DNA from: Saccopteryx bilineata
Taxonomy: Eukaryota; Chordata; Mammalia; Chiroptera; Emballonuridae
Direction: 5' to 3'
Length of the DNA stretch: 64,000 bases
NCBI RefSeq assembly: GCF_036850765.1
Contig: NC_089496.1
Location: 45,808,113 to 45,872,112, forward strand
Below the pieces are notes generated by a model. That model searched no databases, had not been told where the DNA came from, and saw nothing but the letters and a program-made list of their open reading frames with translations. Numbering within the stretch: the first letter of the stretch is position 1; each line of letters opens with the position of its first letter. Positions 12,015 to 25,104 of this stretch are shown piece after piece. Made by a program: the position numbers and the translations under genes.

Positions 12015-12771
12015 TTATTTATCCAATCAAGAAATATTTTTGAGTGTCTGCCATGTGCCAGGCACTGCCCAAGGCATTGGTGAATGCACTACTGACTAAG
12101 GCGGGTAAGAAAAAGAAAATAAGATTGCTTTCATGTAACTTACTTCTACTGGGCAAGACAAACAAGAAGCAAGTAAAGACAATGAAATGTATAACACGTC
12201 AGAAGATGATAAGTGCTATGGAGAGAAGTATGGCAGGGAGGGGCACTGGGGTGGTCTGGGAGGGCGTGGCGGTAAGTGGGTGTGTTAGAGAAGGCCTGGA
12301 CCAGGTACGGCTGGGGAGAAGAGTGTTTCAAGTGGAGAGAGCAGTAAGGACAATGCCCTGAGGCTAGAGGGTGCTCAGTGGGTTGCAGGAATTGTGAAGA
12401 GGCCAGTTTGGCTGCAGGAGAGTATGTAATAACACTAAACAGTGGGTGTGGGAGGGCAGAGCCAGGAAGGCCTGAAGGCTCTGGCTTTTACTCTGAGTGA
12501 GATGGGGACCCATGGAACAGTTTTGAGCAGAGGAGTGAGAGCCTGACTTATGTATTGGAAATGTCACCTTGGCTGCTGAGTTGAAAGTAAGCTTTGGGAG
12601 GGCCTCAGTAGAGAAAGACCAGTGAGGACAGTATTGAAAGAGTCTGGATTAAAGATGGTGGCATATTGGTCAAGGTGGAGATGGGGCAGGAGGATTAGAT
12701 TCTGGATATATTCTGAAGAGGGAGTCACTAGGATTGGCTGAGGGTTCGATAGTAGAAAGAATGGAGTCAAC
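12015..12771 (-). mobile_element. LINE-2 (L2) fragment, first part
   Basis: Read in reverse it follows the L2 3' region. The 3' end is near 12015 ('gagtgtctgccatgtgccag' on +). The 'gataagtgctatggaga' segment and the 'tttactctgagtgagatggg' and 'tttgagcagaggagtgag' segments of the ORF tail follow. It is old and full of stops. It continues at 13222-13545 after a SINE and simple repeat inserted into it. Confidence 0.8.
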
Positions 12772-12958
12772 CTGGCCTGTGGTGGCGCAGTGGATAAAGC
12801 ATTGACCTGGAATGCCGAGGTTGCTGGTTCAAAACTCTGAGCTTGCCCAGTCAAGGCTCATATTAGAAGGAACTAGTATGAGTTGATGCTTCCAGCCCCA
12901 TCCCCACTTTCTTCTCTTTCTCTCTTTTTCCTCTCTCTAAAACCAATAAATTAAATTG
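12772..12958 (+). mobile_element. tRNA-derived SINE inserted in L2
   Basis: The plus strand reads a tRNA-like head (cctgtggtggcgcagtgg, then a B-box-like gctggttcaaaac) and a pyrimidine-rich body. It ends in 'ctctctaaaaccaataaa' and an A-rich tail that has expanded into the adjoining GAAA tract. It is the same type as the minus-strand copy at 30690. Confidence 0.85.
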
Positions 12959-13090
12959 AAAGAAAGGAAAGAAAGGGAGGGAGGGAGGGAGAGAGGAAGG
13001 AAGAAAGAAAAGAAAAAGAGGAAGGAAGGAAGGAGAAAGAAAGAAAAAGAGAGAGAAAGAAAAAAAAGAAAAGAAAAGAAAAGAAAAGAA

Positions 13091-13154
<64 letters not shown>

Positions 13155-13205
13155 AGAAAAGGGGGAAAGGATGGAGGGGGGAGGGAGGGAGGAAGGAAGG
13201 AAGGA
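12958..13205 (+). repeat. (GAAA)n/(GGAA)n polypurine microsatellite
   Basis: About 250 bases of almost pure purine: GGAA and GAGGGA units, then AAAAG, then a clean run of about 18 AAAG units (roughly 13090-13153), then GGA/GGAA units. It grew from the SINE's A-rich tail. Open frames rich in Lys/Glu/Arg (+) or Phe/Ser/Leu (-) here are artefacts. Confidence 0.95.
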
Positions 13206-13221
13206 CGGATGGACAAACCCA

Positions 13222-13545
13222 AGTTTTGGCTGAAGCAACTAGAAGAATGGAGTTGCCTGTGGGAGGAGCAGGTCCGAGGGGGATGTGGAGAGGATTAGTT
13301 TTAGAATTGTTAAATGGAGATATCGAGCCAGCAGATGGATATATATGGTCTGTAATTCAGGAGTGGTGACCTATCAGGAGATGTAAATTTGGGAGTCATC
13401 TGCAGATCAGTGTTGTTGAAACGCTTGAGACCAGTTGGAATCACCTGGGCCAGGAGTAAACAGAGATGAAGTAGAGAAAAGGGCTGAGCATGGAACTTGG
13501 CAGAGCCTTCTAGAATCTTCCACAACAGAGTATTCAGCTATCCTC
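13222..13545 (-). mobile_element. LINE-2 (L2) fragment, second part
   Basis: It resumes the antisense L2 after the SINE and purine tract, with 'ccaagttttggctgaagcaact' and 'gtaaatttgggagtcatctgc' matching the expected order. Together with 12015-12771 this is about 1.1 kb of one L2 copy. Confidence 0.75.
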
Positions 13546-13824
13546 AGTGGCTAGCGATGAAACTGAAGCTCATGAGGCATGAAGAACCAAATCAAGCATG
13601 GGAACTCCTGCAGCAATGCTGAACGGAGCGCAATACTGTGTCTGGCCGTTGGCACGCTTCTGTGTTAGAGGGAAAGAAAAGATCTTTAAAAAAAGATAAA
13701 GAAAGAAAGAGGAGGGTGAATTGTTCTTTTATTTTTGATTTTTAAAGTTTCTTTCTTTTTAAAAAAATTGAATAAAATATATCTAGGAAGCCAGAGAGAG
13801 CTTCACCATCTGATAGCAGTTGTG

Positions 13825-13871
<47 letters not shown>

Positions 13872-15260
13872 AAGGAAGGGGAGTTGAAAGGACTAGAAAT
13901 TAACTCCTTTGTCTTGCTGAGAGAAATAACAGCATTCCAACCTAACGTGGTGGAGGGCCCTGAAGATGAAAAGTGCTGTGTGTAAGTGCTAAGTGTTGTT
14001 CTTCTCCCAGAGGACTGAAATCCGACTCATTATGCTGATGCAGCAATAGCAAATTAGGGCATTTCCATGCTCTAGAATTCCTACCCAAATGATGAAAAGT
14101 GCAGTCTATTCCCAGAGGGTGTTGACTGTTTAACACATGGGAACAAGGGACAAGCTACAATCTTAAGATCTTGGATCCCAGCTCAACAGGAGTCATGGAA
14201 CAGGGCATGGCCAGGTCAGCCTCGGCTCGGAAAAGTAGGCTGCCCGATCTGATTAAATTCTGTACCTGGAAATCATGTTATCCGACACCGCCAGCCATTG
14301 GGGGAGAGAGGGTGCAGAGAGGGAGGCGCTCTGCTCCGCGTTGCTTTGGTACACAGTCTTGTTCTATCAGCCACTAGCTGCTGCGCTGCTCTCTGGGGAA
14401 GGCATGGGGGCGCTGGGCGGAAAAGACAAGACACGGAATGCAGCAAAGTTGCAACAGCTGCGTGTTTCTGGTTATGTTATGTTTTCTATGATATTTGTGT
14501 AAAACGATCCCTCCGTCCTCCAGAAGTCTGGAGAAAAAAATATATATTCCGAAACTTAAATTTGGTTTTATCCAGATACTAAAAATGTCTCCGTGTTTGC
14601 TGAATCCTAGTAGATGAGGCTGCTTTTTGATCTTTTCTGGTTTTTTATTGGTTGTTGTTCCATTTTTTTGTCAGTTTGATCGAAGAGGAAACCCCCCACT
14701 GGCAATATTCTAAGAGACGAGCTATTTCTTTCCCCATCCCAATGACTAGACATTCTAACCCTTATATAAAAAGGATTCTTTTTTCCTTCCCATTTCAGTA
14801 CACTACAGCTTTCTCCTGATCTGTGTAAATCACCCCCAACTTCGGTGGGATGGGACCCTGCGAGAGACGCTGATTTGGCCTTTGCCCTTGCGCCCCGCTC
14901 AGGGGAACGACTACATCTGTGGATAAACTGGAAGCTATTTCACGTCTTGGAGTTTCCTGGGATTTAGGATGGATGATACAGTCCTACAGGATTAGTGAGA
15001 GCTGGCATCCTTGTCCATATAGGCTAGCGAATCACAATGAGATCTGAGGCTCCGCCTCAGTTTTAAAATACAGTAGGAAATAAAATAAACTCATAGTTTT
15101 TCTTTTTGGTTTAGGCTTTTTAGGTGTTATTTATTTATTTATTTATTTATTTTTATGGAAAGTCCAGGTCTCCTCAAAGTAGCAAAATGCATTGTCGCCT
15201 TGCAGAGAGTGAGCACTTGTATCAGGTGTATTTGACTTGATGATGAGGGAAGGCCCATGG
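13546..15260. other. Intronic sequence with a (TG)n run and (ATTT)n
   Basis: A clean TG run of about 18 units lies at 13831-13867 and an ATTT run at 15127-15152. The remainder holds nothing recognisable. Open frames at 14171-14582 overlap in three phases with no domain. Confidence 0.6.
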
Positions 15261-15452
15261 CAGGCATCCCCAAACTACGGCCCGCAGGCCGCAATGCGGC
15301 CCCCTGAGGCCATTTATCCAGCCCCCACTGCACTTCTGGAAGGGGCACCTCTTTCACTGGTGGTCAGTAAGAGGACCACTGTATTTGGCAGCCCTCCAAT
15401 GGTCAGAGGGACAGTGAACTGGACCGCTGTGTAAAAAGTTTGGAGACCCCTG
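15261..15452 (-). mobile_element. hAT-type MITE, short form, reverse orientation
   Basis: About 192 bp, reverse complement of the 5980 copy: it begins CAGGCATCCCCAAACTA and ends AGTTTGGAGACCCCTG. It has the same interior and the same missing A+T-rich middle. Flanking 8-mers GCCCATGG and GATGGAGG do not match, so the target duplication has decayed or an edge is misplaced. Confidence 0.85.
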
Positions 15453-18400
15453 GATGGAGGAGCTGGGCGTTTGTTCCCCTCGTCCCTGGGAGAATTTGTA
15501 TATTTGGATAATGTGGACCTTAATGGATGAGTCCTTATGACCTGATTTTCACACGAAAGAGAACCTATCGTACCGCTGGAGGCTGAGGATTTACTGTCTA
15601 ACGCTAAGTCATCGGGCAGTTCACGGCTCTGCCTTCAGCAGCGGTGATGACGGCCGTAATTGCGGACGGGTGTCTCGGCCTGTGAGTGGCAGGTTTTACT
15701 GCGCTCTGAGTTCAGTATTAAGCAATTAGGTTTGTTGTTGTTGTTGTTGTTTTTGTCATAGGTTTTATTTATAATTGCTATCACGTGACATTTATTCTGG
15801 CAAGGTAGTAGGCCTCTCTGCCTGAGGTCTTTTTAAGAACTGATCACAAGGCTCTCAGAGGCTAAAGCTTGAATTAGAAAAGTCTTACATTCATGCCTGG
15901 CTGTGACAGGTGTTCTCGTGAGAGGTGCCAATGTTTCCACCTGAAGCTATGGGGTACAAAGATTGGGATGATCTCCTCTGTTTACGATGTCACATGAAGA
16001 TTACTTAGAGGGAAACTGGGCATTGACTTGGGGAGCCTTGCCGTTTGTGTTGGAAATTTTGCAGAATAACATCACAGTTCCCTGCGCCAGTATTTCCTGT
16101 TCAGTTGTGACTGGGTATGGTACTGGTCAAAGTACTTACCTATTCATGAAGCCTATTCAGGTCCACATATGACATATGGGACATGTGATTAACGATCATT
16201 TGATTTTGGACCGTTCACTAACAGGGATTAATTACAGGTGGTCACGCCAGCCCTGTTTCCCCTGTTTAAAGTATGGAGGAATAAACTACCAAGAGAGACA
16301 AAAAAGACAGTTGACAGGCACTCACTGAGGAGCACCAGCGGCAGGAGCGCCAGGTGCTGGCTTTTCCCGACCTCTCTGTTCCGTCTCCGTCTCTGTCTCC
16401 TTGTCTGCTGGTTGTGTTCACTCGCAGGGGGTTCCTGTTTCCACCTGCTCTCCAGGTCGCCTCACAGCTGACCAATCAGCTCCACCCAGTTTCTCCCTTT
16501 CTCTGCACATCTAGCCCTCATGTTGGACTTGAACATCCATCTCTAATCCCCGGCTGTTTCCGACATCCCCGTTTGAATACAACGCTGCTGTTTCTAACTC
16601 AGCTTGCCCCAATCCATCGGTGTTGAGGGCTTCCCAGCGCAGACCCGGTGCCCTGTCTGATGGCCCTGGTCCCGCCCACCGCAGGCGTGGCCGGACCGCC
16701 CCTCCTTCCTTTGCCGGTTCTCTAGGTCCACCCAGCCTCCTAGGAGAGAGTTCTCAGAGCCTGTCTGCGTTTCCCATTTCCCTCACCTCAAGTTCAGACC
16801 GTCATCACTTCCCACTGGGTTATTGCTACAAATTCCAAGAAAGATTTTTTTTTTTGGCCTCCAGCCTAACTTTAAAGAAATACTTAGCATTAAGTGTTAT
16901 TGCCAAACTGAATGCATTTAAAAAAAAAAGTGAAAATAAACTGAAATATTTAAAAGTAATAATAATAATAATAATAATAATCTTGGAGATGTTTGCCTGT
17001 CACTTGCGGTTAAAAGTTCCTTCAAATGTTGTCATTGTTAAAAGGTACGAGGGGTTGGTATGAGATGCTACAGATAGGAAAGAAAGCATGTTGGAAGATG
17101 TTAAACACAGTCGTGATTCTACAACATCCTATACGTGGAATTTATTTAAAAGAGCCAAAGCAGGGGTGGGGGAGGGGCACTAAAAATGACCCCCCCACAC
17201 ACACACACAAAAAGAAACCCAAAATAATCAAAAACACCGTGAGCCCAGAAGTCCCCCGGGGACTACAATCAACCCCAACTTGGGCCGTGAGGACCTCTTG
17301 CTTGGCCTGGCTTCCCACCAGGCGGCCTTACTGCAGTTGACAGTTAGCCCAATTGAATTATTTGGCTGGGAGGATCCTTGCTAAAACAGTTATGAAACTC
17401 AGCTTTAAGGGCTGAGGAAAAGGGCAGCTTTTCGCAGTGGGAGACACTCTCAACAGGATGATTTTTCTGGTCCAGGTTGGGTTGGGTTGAAATTATTTCT
17501 TACCTATCTTGAGGCAGGCAAGCCAGCCAGGCTGGAATTTCAAGGTATTGACCCAAAGAAAATCACGACAGCAAATGGGCATTGTCCTTGGACAGACTCA
17601 GCGTCCAGCTGTGAGTAATTCAGGACTTCCAATGCGCCAGACAGGCGCAGAGAGGCGGGCGCGTACCTGGACGCAGGCGGCGGCGGCAGCATCTGCAGAG
17701 GAAACTGGATTGTCCTCCGGTAATGCCCTGCAGTTGTGTTCCCAAAGGCAAGCAGGAAAACAGACCTGTTTTCTGGGCCAGATTAAAACAAAATGTCTAA
17801 AAGATGAAGCTTCCGTTCGAGGCAGAAAACAGCCCTCACATTTGGAAAATTGGACCAAATGTTAGACGACACAAGTAAGCATCTGCCGCTAGGAGTCAGG
17901 TAAGCCTGGGCCCCTCGCAGAGATGCGAGCAAAAATTGACGTTGTAAAAGGGGAAAAGGAAAAGAATATAATAGTTGCAAGAGTCCCTGCCTCCATCATC
18001 TCATAAATCCAGGTGAACGTTAAGTACAGTTAAGAGCAGGCATGGGAGCGATTTGCTCTGGGATCCCTGCCCCAGCATTTGTGCGCCGTTAAGTTATTTC
18101 CATATTGATAAGGCGGAGGGCAGGCACTGGGATTCCGCGCATTCCTCCTGTCCAGCTTTCCAGCACGTTGGCTGTCAACTCAAACTCGTGGTGCAATTAC
18201 TGATTTTCACATCAGAACCCAACAGGACATTTTCCTTATGCTTTACCCAACTACCACCAGAGCCCGCAGGCCCAGGCAAGTTCACGGGGTGGTGGGGCTC
18301 CCCGCCCCCGAACCATGTGTACCGCATATCAACGTTTTGGGGAGCTAGTTGTTCTGGTGAATCGAAGGGGCTCACCACCTGGTAGGAATGGAGATGAAGT

Positions 18401-20795
18401 CAGCCACGCACCATGTCACCTGCTTGCTCCTTATTTTTTTATCTTTATTTTTTTGGCTAGGATGGTCCTCACATTCTAGGTTTGATGGATTACTGGCTGG
18501 AGTCCTTTCCAGAACATTGCCAGGCTTCCCTTTGCTCTCTGCCTTTTGAGATAGAAAAGACTCTTCGTTAACCTGTCCGGACCTCTGATTCATCTCAGCA
18601 GCACCTCGAAGCACGTATTGTCTAATAAACCCTGTGTTGGTAGACTTAGGCTGCTGTGTATGTGGATGACATTTTGACATTTGACCTGAAGGCAAGTGGG
18701 AGCAGTTTTATTGGACAGTTTGGACCTAGAAGGTGGGCTAGTCCCACCTGCCAGCCCTCCATTCTCTGTCTGGCACTGTGGGGGCTTCCCCAGTCTTCTC
18801 TGTGAAGTGGGGTGGATGCTGCATTTTGCATTTAGTGTGGCTGCAGCCACAGGCATCCCTGGGGTCTGTGTTACATGCAGGGTGCACCATCTGTTTTGTG
18901 AAAACTGAAAGTTGATCACAGTGCTGACCGGATCCTGCCTAAGTTGGTGCCGGGCGCGGCCTTTTTCTGTGGCTTTATGTTTGGGTGGGGGCTTATTCGG
19001 GCTCTGCAAGCAGTCATGTCCCCAAAGAAGAGAAGCAGTCATGTTTCGGGTGGGTGTCGGGCTGATTGACTACAGATGATGCAGCGCTGGGCATTTTGAA
19101 TAACAGCCACTCTCAAAGAATTCATCCCCTCCCTGGCTTCTCCTGGTATGATTTGTTATGCACACAGCTTAGGAACTTTCCCAGAGGATTTATGAACATG
19201 AGGCCATTGCTGGACTTACTGGCCTGGCTGGCCCGGGCGTTGCATCCTTTACAGGGCGAGCCTGGGATCCACAGAGCTCTTGGATCTGGAGTGCATGTGA
19301 GCCCCACCCTTCTAGCCCCACTCGGTTGGTCCTCAAGTGGCTGGAGGGGAACAAGACAGTCCAGAAACCTGGCAGCCCTTTTAGCGGTGGGATGTGCCCG
19401 AGAGCGATATGCACCGTGCTATCTCTGTGTGGCTGGTCCCCCTGGAAACGGCCTCCCAGCACTTCCGGTGCTATTTGCAACAACCCAGAAGTGGGCTGTG
19501 GAAAAGCGAGGTGGTGTGTTTTCTGAATTCAAGACAAGGGCAAGAAGTCCGGACTCTATCCCACCATTCTCCAAAAGACACTCATCACTTCTTTTTCTCA
19601 CCAGGAAGCTGGGCCTTTTTAACAACCTTGAAGTTATAAATACACACAGTTCAAATTTATGGAGACTAGAAAATAAAGCAGTTCTTAGGTAGCTGGTGTC
19701 AGATTCACATCTCACTTCAGCATCTCACCTTGGACTTCTTTCCCAGTGTTCACTAAAAGAATTGTCCAAAAAGAGATCTTGGGAACGGAAATCCAAGTCC
19801 ACATTCACAGAGACAGTAACACAGCGGAGACCCAGCGTCTCGTCCCTGCACGGCGGGAGGAGGGACCGGCTTCTGGTCCAGCTCTGCTCGATTTGTTTCT
19901 CATTTGTATCACGATGATGCACACCCCCCCACACACACACCCCCACCCCACACACATAAGTACATGTTTTAGGCAAAGTGGGCAGTCCAGACTATGTGAG
20001 TGATTCCTCATTACTCTGACCATCATTTAGAATTGCCTCTTATGTCCAATTCAACACCAGCTTTAACAGACATTTGCTGTCCTCGGATTGTGAAGGTGGC
20101 ACAACTGGTGTGTCCATCAACAGGGTGCGAATATAGAGTTGACTCATCATCAGTGGTGATAAATTTGCATGGATCTAAACACATGCCCTCCTACGGCCCC
20201 CTTGTGACCAGAGGCTCATGTTGCCAGACAGCTGGCCAGGGCCAGGGGTGCAGCAGTCTGTGATCGCGGGAGAGAGGAGCTGCTTTGACCTCATTAATGC
20301 TGTTCTTCTAATGGACCGCAGCAGTCCCAGGCTGCAGCCACTAGTGCTACTGCTAATCCAAGGGACCGGCATATTCTACAAGAAAAATAATCTGTTAACA
20401 ACCCTGGTGGAATATAGGCCAAGCACGTTTTCTCTTATGAGATTTTACATTTTGTCCTTCCTCAAGCCTACTGCCTTCTGAAAAACATCTCACCACACCA
20501 CTGCAAACCTGCGTAAATCATATAACATAGTATGTGGCTCTAAGAGAGTATGAGGTCTCTCACTTGAGCTTTGGCTAAATTTATGTGGATGTGTAGGGAA
20601 ATGCCCCCCCTCCCAAAGCTCCTATAGGACAGGGTACGTGCATGCCTCTGATCTGTGCCTGTGGGCTGGGCTTACAAGGCAGGGCATGAATGGAGCTTTG
20701 TGCGGATCCTAGGAACGGCTCAAAAGGAAGTTAGCCACTAAGATACTTTGCTTGGATGCTTTGTGGGATTTATTCAGCTCATCCTCCTGGACTTC
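15453..20795. other. Unique intronic sequence with minor simple repeats
   Basis: An (AAT)n run is at 16956-16981 and a short (CA)n at about 17190-17208. The 16300-16830 stretch is relatively G+C rich and includes a gaccaatcag CCAAT-like motif, but no promoter or exon can be supported. The longest frame, 19066-19692 (208 codons), has no recognisable domain, codon bias or splice context and is treated as chance. Confidence 0.5.
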
Positions 20796-20849
20796 CTGGC
20801 TTTTTATCAGGCAGTAAATAACCACTCCAGCAGAGCCATGCCCCGTGAG
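20796..20849 (+). repeat. Diverged duplicate segment, copy A
   Basis: This 54-bp stretch (ctggctttttatcaggcagt ... gagccatgccccgtgag) aligns without gaps to 22424-22477, about 1.63 kb downstream, at roughly four of five positions. It could be an old local duplication or two pieces of one ancient repeat. Confidence 0.6.
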
Positions 20850-22423
20850 GCTGAACCAGCTGACCGGGTAACAGTGTTCAAACGTCCACGTCCGACTTAC
20901 TGCACTCACGCGTTTTCACTGACTTCCTCCACCTTCCTCCAGAAGTCATGGCACTTACTTCCTCATTCCCTGCGCAGGGTGTCTGTGAAGTCCCCTTCTT
21001 TCAAGTCTGCCACTGAGACCGTTTGACACGTTAGCCAGCTGGAGAATGAAGTCCGGGGACAAAGATGACTAATATTTGCAGTCGCCCCTCTTCTGCACAG
21101 AAAAGAAAAAAAGAGACCCAGTCTGATTTTTTAGAGTGGTCCTCCTTTTCTGCCCCCCCCCCCCCTGGCAGAGGTAACCTGTTCCTCGTGCCAAATGCCT
21201 TTCTTTCCCAACAGCTGTTTGGTGATTCTGTGTCACTGGGCTCATTGTAAAATCAAGCATATCCTTTTAATTACCTGTTCATATTTCAGCAATGCCGAGC
21301 TCTGTGGCCCAGAAAGAGGGGATAAACCTTCATTATAATGGATTTTTAGTAAGACTATCTCTGAGATAAGAGTCCTAAATCTTGGCAGCCTCTGCGGAGC
21401 ACACACTCTGTGACTGCACACGAGTTCCTGGCTCCCCAGAGCCGGGTTATAAATGGGGTGCACGGTCCAGGGCTGCGTAATAAGATACTGCAGATGCATT
21501 TGAGAGCAAGGTGCACTTTTGCTTTATTTATGAAGATAGACATGCTGGTTGAGGGCTTAATCACAGCTGATAAATCATTTTAAGAAAGCCTATTAGAACC
21601 ATATGCTGATTTTTTTGCATTAATATAGTGTGTCTGTTTCCAGTCTAATAAGACAGGGTTTTCTCCCATGCTCTCTGTGTCTCTCCAGCGCGGACTATTT
21701 ATCTGTTTAAGTGGTATGACTTGTGTGGGAGCATTTATCTCTTTAAGAGGCACCATTAATAAAAGAACGTGAAAGGGAAGAGGGAAGGGAAAATGAGCGA
21801 AGGCGCCCACTGCACCGTGCCCGCGTCTGTGTGTGTGCGTGCGTGCGTGTGCATGTGTGTGTGTTTATGGTATGACAAAGGCGAGAGTCAAAATGCTGAG
21901 AAGCGGAAACATCTCAATTAGAATTTCGGAAGACCATCGACTGGTCTCCACTGGGCATAAGGTAGTAATTTCAGCCCAGGTGGTTATAATGCTACAGTAA
22001 GAGATTATCTGAATAGAGGTGTGTGTGTGTGAGTGTGCGCGTGCACTGACGTTTCGGTTACCTCACTTCTCCCCGAGAGCTCGCAGAGGTCTGCCCAGGA
22101 ACAGGTCCCAGGGCTCTTTAATGAGAGCCATATTGGGACTCCAACTCGGAGCCAAGTTCTGTTTATCGCTAATTGCAGGGGTGCCTTGCAGATCTTTTCT
22201 ATTATTTCCTGATTATACCCCTGCTCTTTTTTTATTATCTTGCCAAAATTCAAACAGTAATAATTGCATGATTTATTGTTTATTTATAACCCTTTCTACT
22301 GTGTCCGTCGCTGTACTGAATAGATTTTAAAACAGCCATGGCTTTTCTTAATGACTGGATTTCTTTTACCTTCCACTGAGAAGTCATATATTTGTGAATC
22401 TCACTTATCCCTTTAAGAACTTA
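20850..22423. promoter_or_regulatory. Possible conserved noncoding segment (weak)
   Basis: Parts of this stretch, especially 21460-21640 and 22090-22350, are repeat-poor. They carry homeodomain/POU/GATA-like words such as GCTGATAAATCA, TTTGCATTAATA and TTGCATGATTTATTG. A (GT)n/(GC)n tract lies at 21826-21866 and a C10-type run near 21160. The regulatory call rests only on composition and motif density. Confidence 0.25.
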
Positions 22424-22477
22424 CTGGCTTTTTATCAAACAGTAAATACCCCTTGAGCAGAGCCGTGCCCTGTTGAG
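22424..22477 (+). repeat. Diverged duplicate segment, copy B
   Basis: Partner of 20796-20849: ctggctttttatcaaacagt followed by aaatacc and gagcagagccgtgccctg. Similarity weakens beyond it, with only short matches such as ttcaaatgtc. Confidence 0.6.
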
Positions 22478-22587
22478 TATGAATGGTGGACTCCATGAAG
22501 CTTTCAAATGTCTGTGTTCCTCCAAGCGCTGCCATAGCTCTTCTCCTCCGACTGCTGGGGCTCTGGCCGTGCAAATGGGGTGTGTGT

Positions 22588-22612
22588 GTGGCGGGGGGGG
22601 GGGGGGGGGAAG
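22588..22612 (+). repeat. Poly-G run
   Basis: A tract of about 17 consecutive G, interrupted only at its left side. It may form a G-quadruplex and its exact length is assembly-sensitive. Confidence 0.85.
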
Positions 22613-22864
22613 GGCTGCTGCACAGAGAGAGCTGGTATGCCAGAAAGATGCTTTTGGAGAGGATACTGATTTATCCTTTACAATTACATCCAGGTTGGAT
22701 TACGTGACTGCTAGATTTCTTTCCAACTGACCGTTTCTATGAGTCTCTGAAAACAACGTGCAGAGAGCAGTGAGAAGCCCATTTTATACAAATTTAGACA
22801 GTGGGGAAAATAGAACACCCAATGGCCAGAACTGAGATTTTAGGTGAGTAAAATTCATTACCAT

Positions 22865-23045
22865 TTATCGAGTTCCTACTATTTGTCAGGCACAGTGGTA
22901 GAAGTTTTGTTTATATTATTCCCTGATCATCACAACAGTTCTAAGAGATTGATGTTTTACCCTCGTTTTACATAATAAGGAGTTAAAGCTTAAGAGTTTA
23001 AATAATTTGGTGAAAGCCACAAATCGAGGAAGTTACAGATCTATT
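22865..23045 (-). repeat. MIR SINE fragment
   Basis: The + strand shows the inverted MIR order: 'accatttatcgagttcctactatttgtcaggcac', then 'tcacaacagttc', then 'gttttacataataaggag'. Confidence 0.7.
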
Positions 23046-24339
23046 ATTTGTACAAAGGACTGTCTGCTGGAAAACCCATGTGCTTCCTTCCACTTCAGCT
23101 TGTCTTCCTGTCTTTATTTCCTCATAGTACATGCATGTTGCTAATTTAGTTTTTAAAATATGGAGTGGAAGCTTTACAAAACATCAAATCTTGACCTCCA
23201 CAAATACATGGAAAAATCTTGACTGCACCCACAATATCCTCGTCTTTAAAAATTCTTCTCTGGGCTCCCGTCTCAGCTCAAGACTCTTCTGTGTTCTGTA
23301 GCTGTGTCCGCAGACAGCATGGCTGGCCCTCAGGAAGGGCCATGTATCCTCAGGAAGAAAAGGCAACTTGCTCACTGCGATGCATTCCTCAATGTCACCG
23401 AAGTCACGAGGTTCACCATGATCGATCTACTCACTAAAGGCATCATTCCAGTTCCAAACCAGACGGGGGACAATCCTCTGTTCTCTAGCATTTTAGGAGT
23501 AATGTCCTCTTGCTGTGGGGCATTTCCTTCCACACCCAGTCCTGATGACTGACCACTGCTTTCCTGGATGGAGTAAAATGAACATTCGTTGAGCGGAGAT
23601 GTACTTGGAGCTACATTGGATTCAAATAGAGTAATAACTGCTTGAATGGCTGACTCTGAGGAGAGCTCGCTTAGGAGAATGCTGCTCTGGTCTGGTAGGG
23701 CACTGCCTGGGCCTCAGAGGGTTGCTACACCACTCCTTCTGGGTGGCATAGGAGTTTTGGCATTAGCATCAAGAGTAATGGCTGGTACGTAGGCTGCGGT
23801 CAGCGTTAGATATTTAAATGTTGGGTTTCAGAGGAAAGCTTTGCCATGCACCTTCCCTCCAACTTCCCCCACTGGAAGTTTCTATCGTGTCCTCTTGATT
23901 CAATTGAAAGAAAACAACTGTAACTGAGGGTTTAACGTAGTCCAGGTGGTTTGCTGGGTGGGCTAGGTGCCACAGCTTCATTCTCGTGGAGGAGCAGCTA
24001 GCCTTACGGTATGGGGGAAGGCTTGGTTTTCTTGACGGGACCCAAGCTTCTCTGGGGTCCTGGGTACAGTAGAAATAGCGATAGCTGTGGTTACTCTGTT
24101 TGGTTACATATTCTTCATGATCTGATACCAACTTAATTCACCAGTTTTCTCTTTTGTGTTGCTTTCTTTCTTGTGTCTTTTCTGCTTCAGGAAAATGAAA
24201 TGCCTTCCTTCTCTAAAGCTACCAGTGGCTTCCCCACCTCCTTGTGCTCACCTGCGTGGTTATCTCCACATGGAAGGCGGAGATACTCCCCTTTCCTCTC
24301 CTCTCCTCTCCTCTTTGACCAAATCTAACACATTCATGA
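23046..24339. other. Unique intronic sequence
   Basis: No repeat or gene recognised. Small open frames around 23219-23552 and 23814-24131 have no supporting features. Confidence 0.5.
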
Positions 24340-24570
24340 AAGCCTGTGTCAACTGCCACTTCCATGAAGCCTCCTCTGATCCCCCCTTCCCCAACCCAAC
24401 CTTGGCCTCCTTTGAATTCCCACAATGCTTTTTAAGAACTTTTATGGCACTTCTGACTGTTTACCTTGTGTTCTGGGATTTTTCTGTTCCACCCCCCTAA
24501 CCATCTGCACTGTGAACCATGCTATTGTGGGGCTTTGCCTCCGCCCTTCTGTTACTCCCAGCACCAGTAG
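24340..24570 (+). mobile_element. Probable L2 3' fragment
   Basis: The order 'ttccatgaagcctcctctgatc', 'cccacaatgctttttaag' and 'tatggcacttctgactgt' follows the L2 3' end in plus orientation. The match is diverged and comes from memory of the consensus. Confidence 0.55.
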
Positions 24571-25029
24571 GTTACACGTGGAGAAAGCGCCATGAAGACT
24601 TATTGGAATGGGTGGATGAATGAATATGAATGGGTGAATATATGTCCTTATCCAGCAAGGTTACATTACTTGGTTTATCTGAGGCAAGGAGAACCAGTGC
24701 CTTTTACTAAAGCATTCATTTTCTTTTTAAGAAATTTGCTAACTCATGAAGGTCCTAAGATGACTGAAGGTGGAAAATACCTAATGATATAGTTATTAGT
24801 TAGTAGCTATACTATGTAGAGAATATTGATTTGAAAGCAAGAAAACTTTGAATTAGAAATTCATTTGTTTATTTAATAAAGTTTTATATATGTCAGTCAT
24901 TGGGATATTATAGGGTCAATCAAGAGGATATCCCTTCAAAATGCCAGCACTTATAATAGAGTGTGACAAATGTCTTGTGTCCTACAATATAATAGGGCTA
25001 ACCTAAGGATTCTCTAACCCTCAATCCAG

Positions 25030-25071
<42 letters not shown>

Positions 25072-25104
25072 GCATGTGTGGAGGGGAATAGCAGGAATCA
25101 GTGG
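24571..25104. other. Intronic sequence with a (TG)n microsatellite
   Basis: The TG/CG-interrupted run is at 25034-25080. Nothing else is recognised. Confidence 0.6.

Noticed and set aside
16300..16830. CpG-rich promoter of a separate gene
   Set aside because: Only a CCAAT-like motif and moderate G+C. No first exon, TATA or splice donor can be supported.
19066..19692. 208-codon open frame
   Set aside because: No domain, no codon bias, no flanking splice signals fitting CREB5, and overlapping frames on both strands.
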